From the NCBI RefSeq assembly GCF_005405005.1, contig NZ_BJDH01000003.1:124001-188000 (forward strand): a stretch of DNA of 64,000 nucleotides, read 5' to 3'. Below, one piece after another: positions 8,015 through 15,644 of the stretch. Position numbers and translations under genes: made by a program. The DNA comes from Lactiplantibacillus daoliensis (lineage in GTDB: Bacteria; Bacillota; Bacilli; Lactobacillales; Lactobacillaceae). The notes beneath the pieces were generated by a model, which searched no databases, was not told where the DNA came from, and saw only the letters and a program-made list of their open reading frames with translations. Every line of letters begins with the position of its first letter. The first letter of the stretch is position 1.

Positions 8015-8494
8015 ATGCAAGGATTTGTAAATATTAGAATTGATGATCGTTTGATTCACGGTCAAGTTGCCACGCGTTGGGCTACTGGTTTACGAGTCAA
8101 CCGTATCATGGTAATTGATGATGAAGTTGCTAACGATAGCGTTCAAAAGAGTATCTTACGGATGGCAGCCCCTAGTGGCATTAGTACTTCAATTATTACC
8201 GAAGAAAAGGCAATTACGAATATTCAAGCCGATAAATATGCGAAACAACGGGTGTTATTAGTCGTTCGACGGCCCAAAGTTTTATTGGATTTAGTGAATG
8301 CTGGCTTAGATATTACCAAAATTAACGTGGGTAATATGTCTAATCGTGAAGGTACGGTGCAAGTCAAAAAGTCGGTCAGTCTCTTACCTGAAGAACGAGC
8401 TGATTTAGAAGCCTTGATTGCTAAAGGTGTTGACGTGACGGCGCAAATGGTACCGGATGATGCGGAAGTTGAAATGAGCAAGTTTTTGAAATAG
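8015..8494 (+). CDS. PTS mannose/fructose/sorbose-class IIB
   Basis: A 159-residue cytosolic phosphocarrier. The phosphorylated histidine is H15 in IRIDDRLIHGQVATRW; the rest (RIMVIDDEVANDSVQKSILRMAAPSG) is standard for the family. It takes phosphate from IIA, encoded last in this operon at 11511, and passes it to sugar during transport through IIC/IID. A hairpin lies between this gene and the GH88 gene downstream. Confidence 0.93.
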   Translation: MQGFVNIRIDDRLIHGQVATRWATGLRVNRIMVIDDEVANDSVQKSILRMAAPSGISTSIITEEKAITNIQADKYAKQRVLLVVRRPKVLLDLVNAGLDITKINVGNMSNREGTVQVKKSVSLLPEERADLEALIAKGVDVTAQMVPDDAEVEMSKFLK

Positions 8495-8515
8495 TCCGTT
8501 AGAGATAAATGGTGG

Positions 8516-8563
8516 AGCCCGCAATTCGCTGACAGCGTCATTTCAGTGAGATCGCGGGCTTTT
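8516..8563 (+). terminator. Hairpin between PTS IIB and GH88
   Basis: Stem AGCCCGC/GCGGGCT encloses a partly paired 31-nt loop, followed by a short T-run. Probably a leaky terminator or processing site that lowers expression of the downstream hydrolases relative to the PTS. Confidence 0.6.
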
Positions 8564-8594
8564 AGTTTAAAGTGAACGTGAGGAGTGGTGGAAA

Positions 8595-9743
8595 ATGTTA
8601 AAAGCCCAAGCGACTGCGGCGTTAACGAAATTAGCAGCACCGGTAGATGACCAATGGGTAACAGATCGATTGATGGCTTGTGTTGAAAAAGTGCGCGCCC
8701 AAATGCCTAGATTTAGTGGTCACTTTCCATCAGCTTGCACGACAGAAATGCAATATCGGATTAAAGGCAATGATGACTGGACCAACGGGTTCTGGACGGC
8801 CATGTTATGGATGAGCTATCAAGTTACTGGTGATGAACAGTATCATCAGGTTGCCAGTGATCAGTTAGCCAGTTTTCAGCAACGATTGGATGATCATTTT
8901 GTTTTGGACCATCACGATATTGGTTTCTTGTATTCATTATCAGCAGTAGCTGGGTATCGGGTCACTGGTCAATATCAAGACATGATTATGCAAGCGGCGG
9001 ATGTGCTTTTAAGCCGATTCCAAAGTAAGGGTCATTTTATTCAGGCTTGGGGTCAAGTCGGTGATCCTAAAGAGTATCGATTGATCATTGATTCTTTACT
9101 AAACTTACCGTTGCTGTTTGCTGCCACGAAGCTTTCCGGTGATGAACGCTACGCGGCTGCTGGACAAGCCCATTATCAACAAGTCGTTCAGCATATTGTG
9201 CGGCCGGATTACTCGACTTACCATACGTTTTACTTTGACCCTAAAACGGGTGCGCCACTAAAAGGGGCGACTTATCAAGGCTACTCGGATGAGTCATGTT
9301 GGGCTCGTGGGCAAGCTTGGATTTTGCTAGGGTTACCGTTGTATAAAAGTTATTTCCCAACGGCGGATGATCAGCAACTTTACGACCGGCTACTCACGTA
9401 TTACCTGGACCATTCAGCGGCTGATCAGGTGCCTTATTGGGACTTAATCTTTGATGAAACTAGTGATGAACCGAAAGACAGTTCAACGGCAGCGATTGTC
9501 GCTTGTGGGTTGATTGAAGCTCAGCGACAAGGCTATGCGTTACACGGTCAACGCGAGGCGAAAGGGATTTTAAGCGCCCTCGATGCTTATCGTACGCAAC
9601 CGGGTCAAGAAGGTTTATTACAACATGGGGTGTATGCCTATGCACAGGGTAAAGGAATTGACGAAGCCAATTTATGGGGCGACTACTTCTATATGGAAGC
9701 ATTGATGCGCCTACATGATCCGGCTTGGCAAACATATTGGTGA
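8595..9743 (+). CDS. Unsaturated glucuronyl hydrolase, GH88
   Basis: A 382-residue protein of GH88 (alpha6/alpha6 barrel), which hydrates the C4-C5 double bond of a terminal unsaturated uronate and so releases it. Expected acidic residues are D108 in LDHHDIGFLYSLSA and D166 in LIIDSLLNLPLL, and the aromatic WTNGFWTAMLW stretch lies at 62-72. Of the six GH88 genes in the window this one is the most divergent: its C-terminal half (DSSTAAIVACGL, NLWGDYFYMEALMRL) and N-terminus differ from the other five. It sits with GH35 and a PTS, so its natural substrate may be phosphorylated on entry. Confidence 0.9.
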   Translation: MLKAQATAALTKLAAPVDDQWVTDRLMACVEKVRAQMPRFSGHFPSACTTEMQYRIKGNDDWTNGFWTAMLWMSYQVTGDEQYHQVASDQLASFQQRLDDHFVLDHHDIGFLYSLSAVAGYRVTGQYQDMIMQAADVLLSRFQSKGHFIQAWGQVGDPKEYRLIIDSLLNLPLLFAATKLSGDERYAAAGQAHYQQVVQHIVRPDYSTYHTFYFDPKTGAPLKGATYQGYSDESCWARGQAWILLGLPLYKSYFPTADDQQLYDRLLTYYLDHSAADQVPYWDLIFDETSDEPKDSSTAAIVACGLIEAQRQGYALHGQREAKGILSALDAYRTQPGQEGLLQHGVYAYAQGKGIDEANLWGDYFYMEALMRLHDPAWQTYW

Positions 9744-9756
9744 GAAGTGATAAATT

Positions 9757-11523
9757 ATGGAAAAATTTGAAGTTAAATCTCAATTTTATTTAAATAACCA
9801 ACCGTTTAAGATTTATGCGGGGGCAGTTCATTATTTTCGCTTGGCACCAAGTGAGTGGGAGCCGACCTTGCGCGCCTTGAAGTTGTCCGGTCTGAATACG
9901 GTCGAGACGTACATTCCTTGGAATGTTCATGAACCAGTGGAAGGTCAATTTAATTTTACTGGCCAGGCAGATGTTCGAGAATTTGTCTTATTGGCGCAAA
10001 AGTTAGGTTTATATGTCATTTTAAGACCGAGTCCGTATATTTGTGCTGAATGGGAATTTGGTGGCTTTCCAGCTTGGTTACTACGTTATTCGGATATGCT
10101 GGTTCGTTCGAATACGCCTAGATTTATGAGCAAAGTCAAAGCGTATTACGCCGAATTGTTTAAGGTTTTGGTCCCCTTACAGATTACTCACGGTGGGCCA
10201 GTCTTGATGATGCAAGTTGAAAACGAATATGGGTCGTTTGGTAATGATAAGGCCTATTTACGGGCAATCAAGCAACTCATGCTCGATAATGGCGTTGATG
10301 TGCCTTTATTTACTGCGGATGGTAGTTGGCAACAAGCCTTAGCTGCGGGGAGTTTAATTGATGATGATGTGCTCGTCACGGCTAATTTTGGCTCGCATTC
10401 AGCGGAAAATTTAGCTGAATTACAACAATTTATGACAGCGCATGGTAAGCAGTGGCCCCTCATGTGTATGGAATTTTGGGATGGTTGGTTTAATCGCTGG
10501 CAGGAAGAAATTATCAAACGTGCTGCCTCTAGCTTTAAAACTGATTTACAGGAGCTGGTTGATGCAGGAGCTAGTTTCAATTTATACATGTTTCGTGGCG
10601 GGACGAACTTTGGCTTTTATAATGGGAGTTCGTCGCGGCAGGCGATTGATTATCCGCAAGTGACTTCGTATGACTATGACGCAATTTTGCATGAAGACGG
10701 TCAGCCTAATGCAAAATTAGCCGAATTGCAGGCGGTTTTAAAAGTGCCCGCGGTAATGCCAGATATGCCAGTTGTTAAGGCTTATCCAACGACTACAGCA
10801 ACGGCACAGGTGCGGTTAATTGATGTTTTAGATGAGCTTGGTCAAGTTGCTGATTCGGTCACACCTTTGCCGATGGAACAGGGTAGTGGCTATGGTTATC
10901 AACTTTATCAAACGACGGTTGTGGGCCAGGAGCAGCCGGAAAAGCTTAAATTAGTCGATGTTGCCGATCGCGCTGATATTTATGTCAATCAAAAGTTGGT
11001 GGCGATGCAGTATCAAGCGAGTTTAGGTGATGAAGTAGAAGTACCGCTAGCGGCACAAAATCAGTTACAGATTCTGGTCGAAAATACTGGTCGTGTCAAT
11101 TATGGGCAACGGTTATTATCGCCGACACAGTCCAAAGGGATTCGAACCGGGGTCGTCATTGACCGACATTTACATTTTGGTTGGCGCCAATGGTTTATTG
11201 ATTTTAGTCGCTTGTCCCAAGTAGACTGGCAAACCAGTGCTACTGTTCAATACGGACCCACGTTGACGAAATTTAACTTTGACTGTTCGGAGAGACATGG
11301 TACCTATCTGGATTGTTCCCAATTTGGCAAAGGTGTTGTGATTTTGAACGGTCATAATTTGGGTCGATATTGGCGAGCAGGTCCGACGCAAACCTTGTAT
11401 ATTCCGAAAGATTTTTTGAAGTTAGGTCAGAATGAATTGGTTGTTTTTGAAACAACTGAAAAAGCAATTACACAAGTACAATTTAGTGATCAACCCAAGG
11501 AGGCAGACGGATGCGAAAATTAA
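9757..11523 (+). CDS. bgaC: GH35 beta-galactosidase, BgaC-like
   Basis: A 588-residue cytosolic GH35 enzyme; no signal peptide. The sequence follows streptococcal BgaC, a beta-1,3-galactosidase, from end to end: YLNNQPFKIYAGAVHYFRL, NTVETYIPWNVHEP, RPSPYICAEWEFGG, the acid/base pair in QVENEYGS (E157) and the nucleophile in CMEFWDGWFNRW (E239), then YMFRGGTNFGF and a C-terminal jelly-roll with GHNLGRYWRAGP. Beta-1,3-galactosyl specificity would fit type II arabinogalactan or host glycans. Its 3' end overlaps the PTS IIA gene by 13 bp, indicating tight co-expression. Confidence 0.93.
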   Translation: MEKFEVKSQFYLNNQPFKIYAGAVHYFRLAPSEWEPTLRALKLSGLNTVETYIPWNVHEPVEGQFNFTGQADVREFVLLAQKLGLYVILRPSPYICAEWEFGGFPAWLLRYSDMLVRSNTPRFMSKVKAYYAELFKVLVPLQITHGGPVLMMQVENEYGSFGNDKAYLRAIKQLMLDNGVDVPLFTADGSWQQALAAGSLIDDDVLVTANFGSHSAENLAELQQFMTAHGKQWPLMCMEFWDGWFNRWQEEIIKRAASSFKTDLQELVDAGASFNLYMFRGGTNFGFYNGSSSRQAIDYPQVTSYDYDAILHEDGQPNAKLAELQAVLKVPAVMPDMPVVKAYPTTTATAQVRLIDVLDELGQVADSVTPLPMEQGSGYGYQLYQTTVVGQEQPEKLKLVDVADRADIYVNQKLVAMQYQASLGDEVEVPLAAQNQLQILVENTGRVNYGQRLLSPTQSKGIRTGVVIDRHLHFGWRQWFIDFSRLSQVDWQTSATVQYGPTLTKFNFDCSERHGTYLDCSQFGKGVVILNGHNLGRYWRAGPTQTLYIPKDFLKLGQNELVVFETTEKAITQVQFSDQPKEADGCEN

Positions 11524-11918
11524 TATTAGTTAGTCATGGTGATTTGGCGCAGAGTTATTTGAATAGCTTGGATATGATCGCCGGTGGGCATAAAAATGTT
11601 GCGGCGGTAACTTTTGACGGTGAGATCAGCAAGGCTGAGTTAGGTCAGCGGATTGAGGCTGAACGATCAACCACGAGCGAAACTGTGATTGTGGTTGATT
11701 TGCCAGGTGGTACGCCTTGCAATGTTTGTTTGGAACGGTACGCCAATGACAAGCAAGTTAGCATTCTAGCGAGTCTTAATTTACCGATGATTCTAGACTT
11801 ATATTTAAACTTGAGCAATGAGACATACCAGCCGGCGTCAGCTTTACTAGTTGGTCAAGATAATTTGTTTGATGTTGCCGCCCGGTTGGCGACAACCGAT
11901 AACGACGATGATGAATAA
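11511..11918 (+). CDS. PTS mannose-class IIA
   Basis: A 135-residue IIA domain protein. The phosphorylated histidine is H9 in KLILVSHGDLAQSYLNSLDMI, and the family motif VVDLPGGTPCNVCLE follows near residue 65. It receives phosphate from HPr and gives it to the IIB at 8015. It is the last gene of the operon and ends with an acidic tail. Confidence 0.93.
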   Translation: MRKLILVSHGDLAQSYLNSLDMIAGGHKNVAAVTFDGEISKAELGQRIEAERSTTSETVIVVDLPGGTPCNVCLERYANDKQVSILASLNLPMILDLYLNLSNETYQPASALLVGQDNLFDVAARLATTDNDDDE

Positions 11919-11927
11919 TAGCGTTAC

Positions 11928-11961
11928 AAGGGATTGGGCAACGGCCACAATCTCTTTTTTT
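11928..11961 (+). terminator. Terminator of the GntR-PTS operon
   Basis: Stem AAGGGATTG/CAATCTCTT with an internal GGC/GCC step, followed by a run of seven T residues. The IS200-type element begins a few bases downstream. Confidence 0.75.
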
Positions 11962-11965
11962 GTTT

Positions 11966-12727
11966 ATGCCTTTAGGCCGAGTTGAGCACGCTAAAGCGTG
12001 CGAAACAAGAAACCACCCGCTATGCGGGCGGATGGCAAAGTGGTTAAACCAAAGCGCCTCCGATTGACTTAGAATGTAGGTGTCGAAGCCAATATTGTTA
12101 AATCGAAAGGGGACGCTTGAAATGGCGAATAAGCTAAATAGTCTTGGACATACCAAATGGCTGTGCAAATACCATATTGTATTCACTCCAAAGTATAGGA
12201 AAGAAATAATTTATAATCAATATCGTCGTGACTTACAAACGGATATTAGAATGTTATGTCAGTACAAAGGTGTCAAAATAATTGAGGGACATATGATGCC
12301 AGATCATGTTCATTTGCTGGTCAGTATTCCACCAAAATTGAGTGTATCAAGCTTCATGGGGTATCTAAAAGGAAAAAGTGCGTTAATGATGTTCGACCAG
12401 CATGCAAATTTAAAATATAAATTTGGTAACCGTCATTTTTGGTCAGAAGGTTATTATGTCAGTACAGTTGGTCTCAACGAGGCAACCATCAAGAAGTATA
12501 TCCGAAACCAAGAAAAACATGATCAGGCGGTGGATAAATTAAGTGTACGTGAATATGAGGACCCTTTTAAGGGTCAAGGTAAGTAATAACGAATACCGCT
12601 TAAAGCGGTGGCAAAAGTGACAAGGGCAATTTGGCTTTGACCCACAAAAGCCAGCGCCTTGAGACGCTGGCCAGTACATGGGGCTTGTAGCCCTGGAGCA
12701 AACCACCCGTTTGACGGGTGGTTATGA
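11966..12727 (+). mobile_element. IS200/IS605-family insertion sequence (tnpA only)
   Basis: A single-strand-transposing element recognised by its TnpA gene and subterminal hairpins instead of inverted repeats. The left end has GCACGC/GCGTGC (11986-12001) and CCCGC/GCGGG (12016-12028). The right end has AACCACCCG/CGGGTGGTT (12701-12723). The exact cleavage points are uncertain by about 20 bp. It sits just behind a transcription terminator. There is no tnpB, but about 140 bp between tnpA and the right end is rich in hairpins (see findings). Confidence 0.8.
12122..12586 (+). CDS. tnpA: IS200-type transposase TnpA (Y1 HUH)
   Basis: A 154-residue single-domain HUH transposase, full length for the family. 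The metal-binding pair is H62/H64 in HMMPDHVHLLV and the catalytic tyrosine is Y126 in TIKKYIRNQEKH. The N-terminus KWLCKYHIVFTPKYRKEI is typical. ATG 12122 has AAGGGG 9 bp upstream; an in-frame ATG at 12080 falls in the left-end region and was not used. No frameshift is seen, so the element may be active. Confidence 0.93.
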   Translation: MANKLNSLGHTKWLCKYHIVFTPKYRKEIIYNQYRRDLQTDIRMLCQYKGVKIIEGHMMPDHVHLLVSIPPKLSVSSFMGYLKGKSALMMFDQHANLKYKFGNRHFWSEGYYVSTVGLNEATIKKYIRNQEKHDQAVDKLSVREYEDPFKGQGK

Positions 12728-12829
12728 CTCTAGATTTTGTAGTCAAAAGTGAAAATTAATCAAGTATTACTGACTGCCAGAACGCTCACCACGATACTAA
12801 TGTGGGAAGCAGCTGACTAATAAACCGCA
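12728..12829. other. Short spacer between the IS end and the LacI gene
   Basis: No gene is seen. A weak imperfect inverted repeat near 12770-12825 could act as terminator for the LacI gene on the minus strand, but the T-run is poor. Confidence 0.3.
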
Positions 12830-13822
12830 TTATTTAACTAAATGCACGGAGTCACCGTGAATGACGCGACTAGGGACATAGGTCGTTTGGTTAGTGAGTG
12901 GCTGTTGACCTTCAATTCGGCTAACGAGACTATTACTAATCATTTCACTCCATAGTTGCATACTAGGGTCCGCGGTCGTTAATTTGGGCTGAAAGATAGC
13001 TAGGTTGCTTTGAGTATTATCAAAGCCGACCACGCTAATGTCTTGTCCAATGGTTAAATTGAGTGCCTTGGCTGCTTGATAGACACCATAAGCCATCATA
13101 TCGTTCAAACAATAGAAAAAATTGTATTGATGAGCCTGTAATAAACGTAGTGCAAGCTCACGAGCGGGTTCGCTACGGAAGTGAGCGTTGAAGGTGTCTG
13201 GCGTAATATCATAATGATGCTGACGCATAAAATAATCGTGATAGGTTTGCCAGCGACGTTTGGAATTATAAGAGTCGGGATCATTCGTTAAAAAACAGAC
13301 TTTCGTATGGTCCGTATGCTCGTATAATTGGCTTAGTTTGGCGGTGGACTGCTGATTATCAGTGACAACGTTGACGACGTTGTTTAAAGTACTATCACTT
13401 GCCATGAGAACGGTGGGTAACTTGGAGGCCGTGACCATACTTTCCAGGTGCTGCTTTGAGGCTGGATAATTAAAGACAATTAAGCCGTCAAATAAACTGG
13501 CGTTTAGTAAACGTTTACTGTTATTGGCAATCATGACCAATGAGTAACCGCGCTTGTGCAGTTCCTGATTGATGTCTTCCGCAATGGTGCTACTAAAGAC
13601 GTTTTGAAAATCATGAACTAGCATACCAATTAGCTTAGTATGCTGAGTACGCAAGCCCTGAGCGGCCATGCTTGGTTGATAGTGATGTGAGGTTGCGATT
13701 TTAATGATGCGCTCACGCGTGGTGGCACTGACGTTCTTTTTGCCTTTAAGTGCGTTTGAAACGGTAGCCACTGAAACGTTTGCGAGGCGAGCAATCTCGG
13801 TAATATTAACCGGTTTACTCAT
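12830..13822 (-). CDS. LacI-family transcriptional regulator
   Basis: A 330-residue LacI/GalR repressor with the helix-turn-helix VNITEIARLANVSVATVSNALKGKKNVSATTRERI and hinge YQPSMAAQGLRTQHTKLIG, followed by the sensor domain (DISVVGFDNTQSNLAIFQPKLTT near the C-terminus). The ribosome site GGAGGCGG precedes the ATG. It follows GH88-DUF2264-GPH on the same strand and probably controls them: the region before the GPH gene contains a perfect 20-bp palindrome with central CG, the usual LacI-type operator form. A tandem 20-bp repeat lies just upstream of its own ribosome site. Confidence 0.9.
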   Translation of the reverse strand: MSKPVNITEIARLANVSVATVSNALKGKKNVSATTRERIIKIATSHHYQPSMAAQGLRTQHTKLIGMLVHDFQNVFSSTIAEDINQELHKRGYSLVMIANNSKRLLNASLFDGLIVFNYPASKQHLESMVTASKLPTVLMASDSTLNNVVNVVTDNQQSTAKLSQLYEHTDHTKVCFLTNDPDSYNSKRRWQTYHDYFMRQHHYDITPDTFNAHFRSEPARELALRLLQAHQYNFFYCLNDMMAYGVYQAAKALNLTIGQDISVVGFDNTQSNLAIFQPKLTTADPSMQLWSEMISNSLVSRIEGQQPLTNQTTYVPSRVIHGDSVHLVK

Positions 13823-13837
13823 GATCCGCCTCCATTC

Positions 13838-13880
13838 TTTTCCTTAAAGTCTAGATATGATTTTCCTTAAAGTCAAGATA
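13838..13880. repeat. Two tandem 20-bp direct repeats upstream of the LacI gene
   Basis: TTTTCCTTAAAGTCTAGATA (13838-13857) is repeated with one change at 13861-13880, a period of 23 bp or about two helical turns. The pair lies in the leader or promoter of the LacI gene, suggesting a two-site protein-binding region. Confidence 0.7.
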
Positions 13881-13928
13881 AGCTGTTAGGTCCCGGTGTA
13901 ACGCGCAGACAAGGTTAACCCAGGATAA

Positions 13929-14424
13929 CTAAAGATTATAGGTGGAAACTAGTCGATTACGGCCGCTTCCGGTTGTTGCTGATAACATGCGAACGAGGGA
14001 CCGGTTCAAGACTTAGGAACGTCTTGAACCTCGCCCAGAAGCTTTGCTAAAACCGCAAATCTCCCGGACGGTCCGTGGTGTAAGGCCGGCAAAACACGCC
14101 GGTCAAACGCCACCTGCACGTCCGATGCTATCAGCAACAACCTCCAGCTAATCAGTTATTTATGCTTAGTGGGGTTAGTCAAAATCGGTGTGCCGTGTTG
14201 GCAAAATTAGTCGGTGTCCTGGCTGACTAATCTTGCAGAGCAATTTAAAGACGTGTTTTATCGGCTTTGAATTGAAACGCCAGACCGTTCTTTGGCTGGC
14301 GCCGTCCCCCCCACGGCACACCGATTTTGACTGACGGAGCGCTGAATTTGAACAACTTCACTTTAAGATATAACTGTAGCTGGTAATACACCTTATTGAT
14401 GTTTTTGAGCCTTTCTACCTTTAG
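13929..14424 (-). mobile_element. Structured intergenic element, copy B (left end degenerate)
   Basis: Inverted relative to copies A, C and D. Its right terminal repeat CTTTCTACCTTTAG is intact and ends 12 bp from the GH88 terminator. The left boundary is uncertain; homology to copy E is clear from AGGTGGAAACTAGTC onward. Module II comes first (about 13979-14151), then module I (14174-14335). Confidence 0.72.
14174..14335 (+). ncRNA. Candidate cloverleaf RNA (module I), copy B
   Basis: Outer helix 14174-14196 with 14313-14335 is fully paired apart from one T-G wobble. It contains a G-C pair where other copies have a mismatch (GCCGT/ACGGC). The three inner hairpins are present. Confidence 0.5.
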
Positions 14425-14436
14425 CAGGGTAACCTA

Positions 14437-14482
14437 AAACAAGCGTCATAACACGGGGGTCACCATGTTATGACGCTTGTTT
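14437..14482 (-). terminator. Terminator of the GH88-DUF2264 unit
   Basis: Perfect 17-bp stem with arm AAACAAGCGTCATAACA and a 12-nt loop, followed by TTTT in the minus direction, 10 bp past the GH88 stop. Confidence 0.85.
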
Positions 14483-14491
14483 AGAAGCTAA

Positions 14492-15625
14492 TTACCAAGG
14501 ATTAAAGGCTGTATCTTGATGAGCCAATTTCATCAGCGCTTCAATAAAGAAGTAATCAGCGTAAATAATTGGATATTCATGGCGGTCTTCATGGTATTCA
14601 GCTGAGCAGTGGGTAATGAAAGCATCATGGGTCGCGTCCCAATCAGCCCCAGTGTCAGCTAAAGCCTTGAGAATCCGTCCGGCAGCTTCACGATAGATCA
14701 CTTGGTCGGCGGAACCAACTTGATCCGCAAGTGTCAACAAACCACTGGCAGCAATAGCTGCTGCTGAAGCATCTTCCAACCAAGGTTCAGCTGGTTGACG
14801 AAAATCAATTGGAATTTTATTGCTTGCTGGAATATTGGCAATAAAGTAATTGGCAATTTGTTGCGCGGTTGCCAAGAAGGAACGGTCTTTGGTATGAATA
14901 TAGCTGAGTGCGAAGCCGTAAATCCCCCAGGCCTGACCACGTGTCCAAGAAGAACCATGACCATAGCCTTGGCCACCTTGAGAATGTAAGTAATCTCCAG
15001 TTTCAGGGTTAAAGACCGCAATATGTTTTACGGAGCCATCTGGCCGAATCATGTATTTCTGAGTGGTTAAAGCATGAGCATAGGCCATTTGTTTAAACCG
15101 GGGGTCTTTTTCCGTGTCACTAGCCCAATAGAGTAAGGGAAGGTTCATCAGACAGTCAATAATAGCCAGATCGGCACGATTGCGACCGTCTTCGTCGTTC
15201 CAAGCTCGGAAGTAGTGACCAGCTAGATTGAAGCGACCGGCCATATTGTTGGCGGCTAGCAACGCGCGATTATGAGCGGCCTCATCTTGGTCGTCTTGAA
15301 AATGGGCAACAGCGGTCAATAACCATTTAAAGCCGTTATCGTGGTCTAAATGTTCCGCTGACATTAAGTTGCCGTCTAGTTTGTGCTCTACTTCGAGGGC
15401 TTGTTCACGGTAAATATGGTTACCGGTCAAATGGTACAGTTCCCACATAATGCCGCCCCAGAACCCGTTAGTCCACCAAAAAGGGTCTTGCTGATAAACG
15501 TTAACGAATTGGTGCTGATCATCCGTGGTATAGGGAATAATACCGGTATTTCGGTTAATAACGGCGGCCATTTTACTGGTCACTTTATGCAATGTTTGTT
15601 CTGCAAATGCTTGATAATTTTCCAT
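14492..15625 (-). CDS. Unsaturated glucuronyl hydrolase, GH88
   Basis: A 377-residue GH88 enzyme releasing unsaturated uronate from lyase-generated oligosaccharides. Expected catalytic acids are D96 in LDHDNGFKWLLTAVAHF and D157 in IIDCLMNLPLLYWAS; the WWTNGFWGGIMWELYH stretch is conserved. This copy has DHDNGF where most copies have HHDVGF, which may alter the +1 subsite. It is the last gene of a GPH-DUF2264-GH88 set on the minus strand, 19 bp after the DUF2264 gene. It has no signal peptide and acts in the cytosol. Confidence 0.92.
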   Translation of the reverse strand: MENYQAFAEQTLHKVTSKMAAVINRNTGIIPYTTDDQHQFVNVYQQDPFWWTNGFWGGIMWELYHLTGNHIYREQALEVEHKLDGNLMSAEHLDHDNGFKWLLTAVAHFQDDQDEAAHNRALLAANNMAGRFNLAGHYFRAWNDEDGRNRADLAIIDCLMNLPLLYWASDTEKDPRFKQMAYAHALTTQKYMIRPDGSVKHIAVFNPETGDYLHSQGGQGYGHGSSWTRGQAWGIYGFALSYIHTKDRSFLATAQQIANYFIANIPASNKIPIDFRQPAEPWLEDASAAAIAASGLLTLADQVGSADQVIYREAAGRILKALADTGADWDATHDAFITHCSAEYHEDRHEYPIIYADYFFIEALMKLAHQDTAFNPW

Positions 15626-15644
15626 GTTAATTCCTCGCTAATTT

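Noticed and set aside
11986-12028. Short repeats near the IS left end considered as a CRISPR-like array
   Set aside because: Only two hairpins of different sequence, no repeat-spacer periodicity; explained by IS200 end structures.
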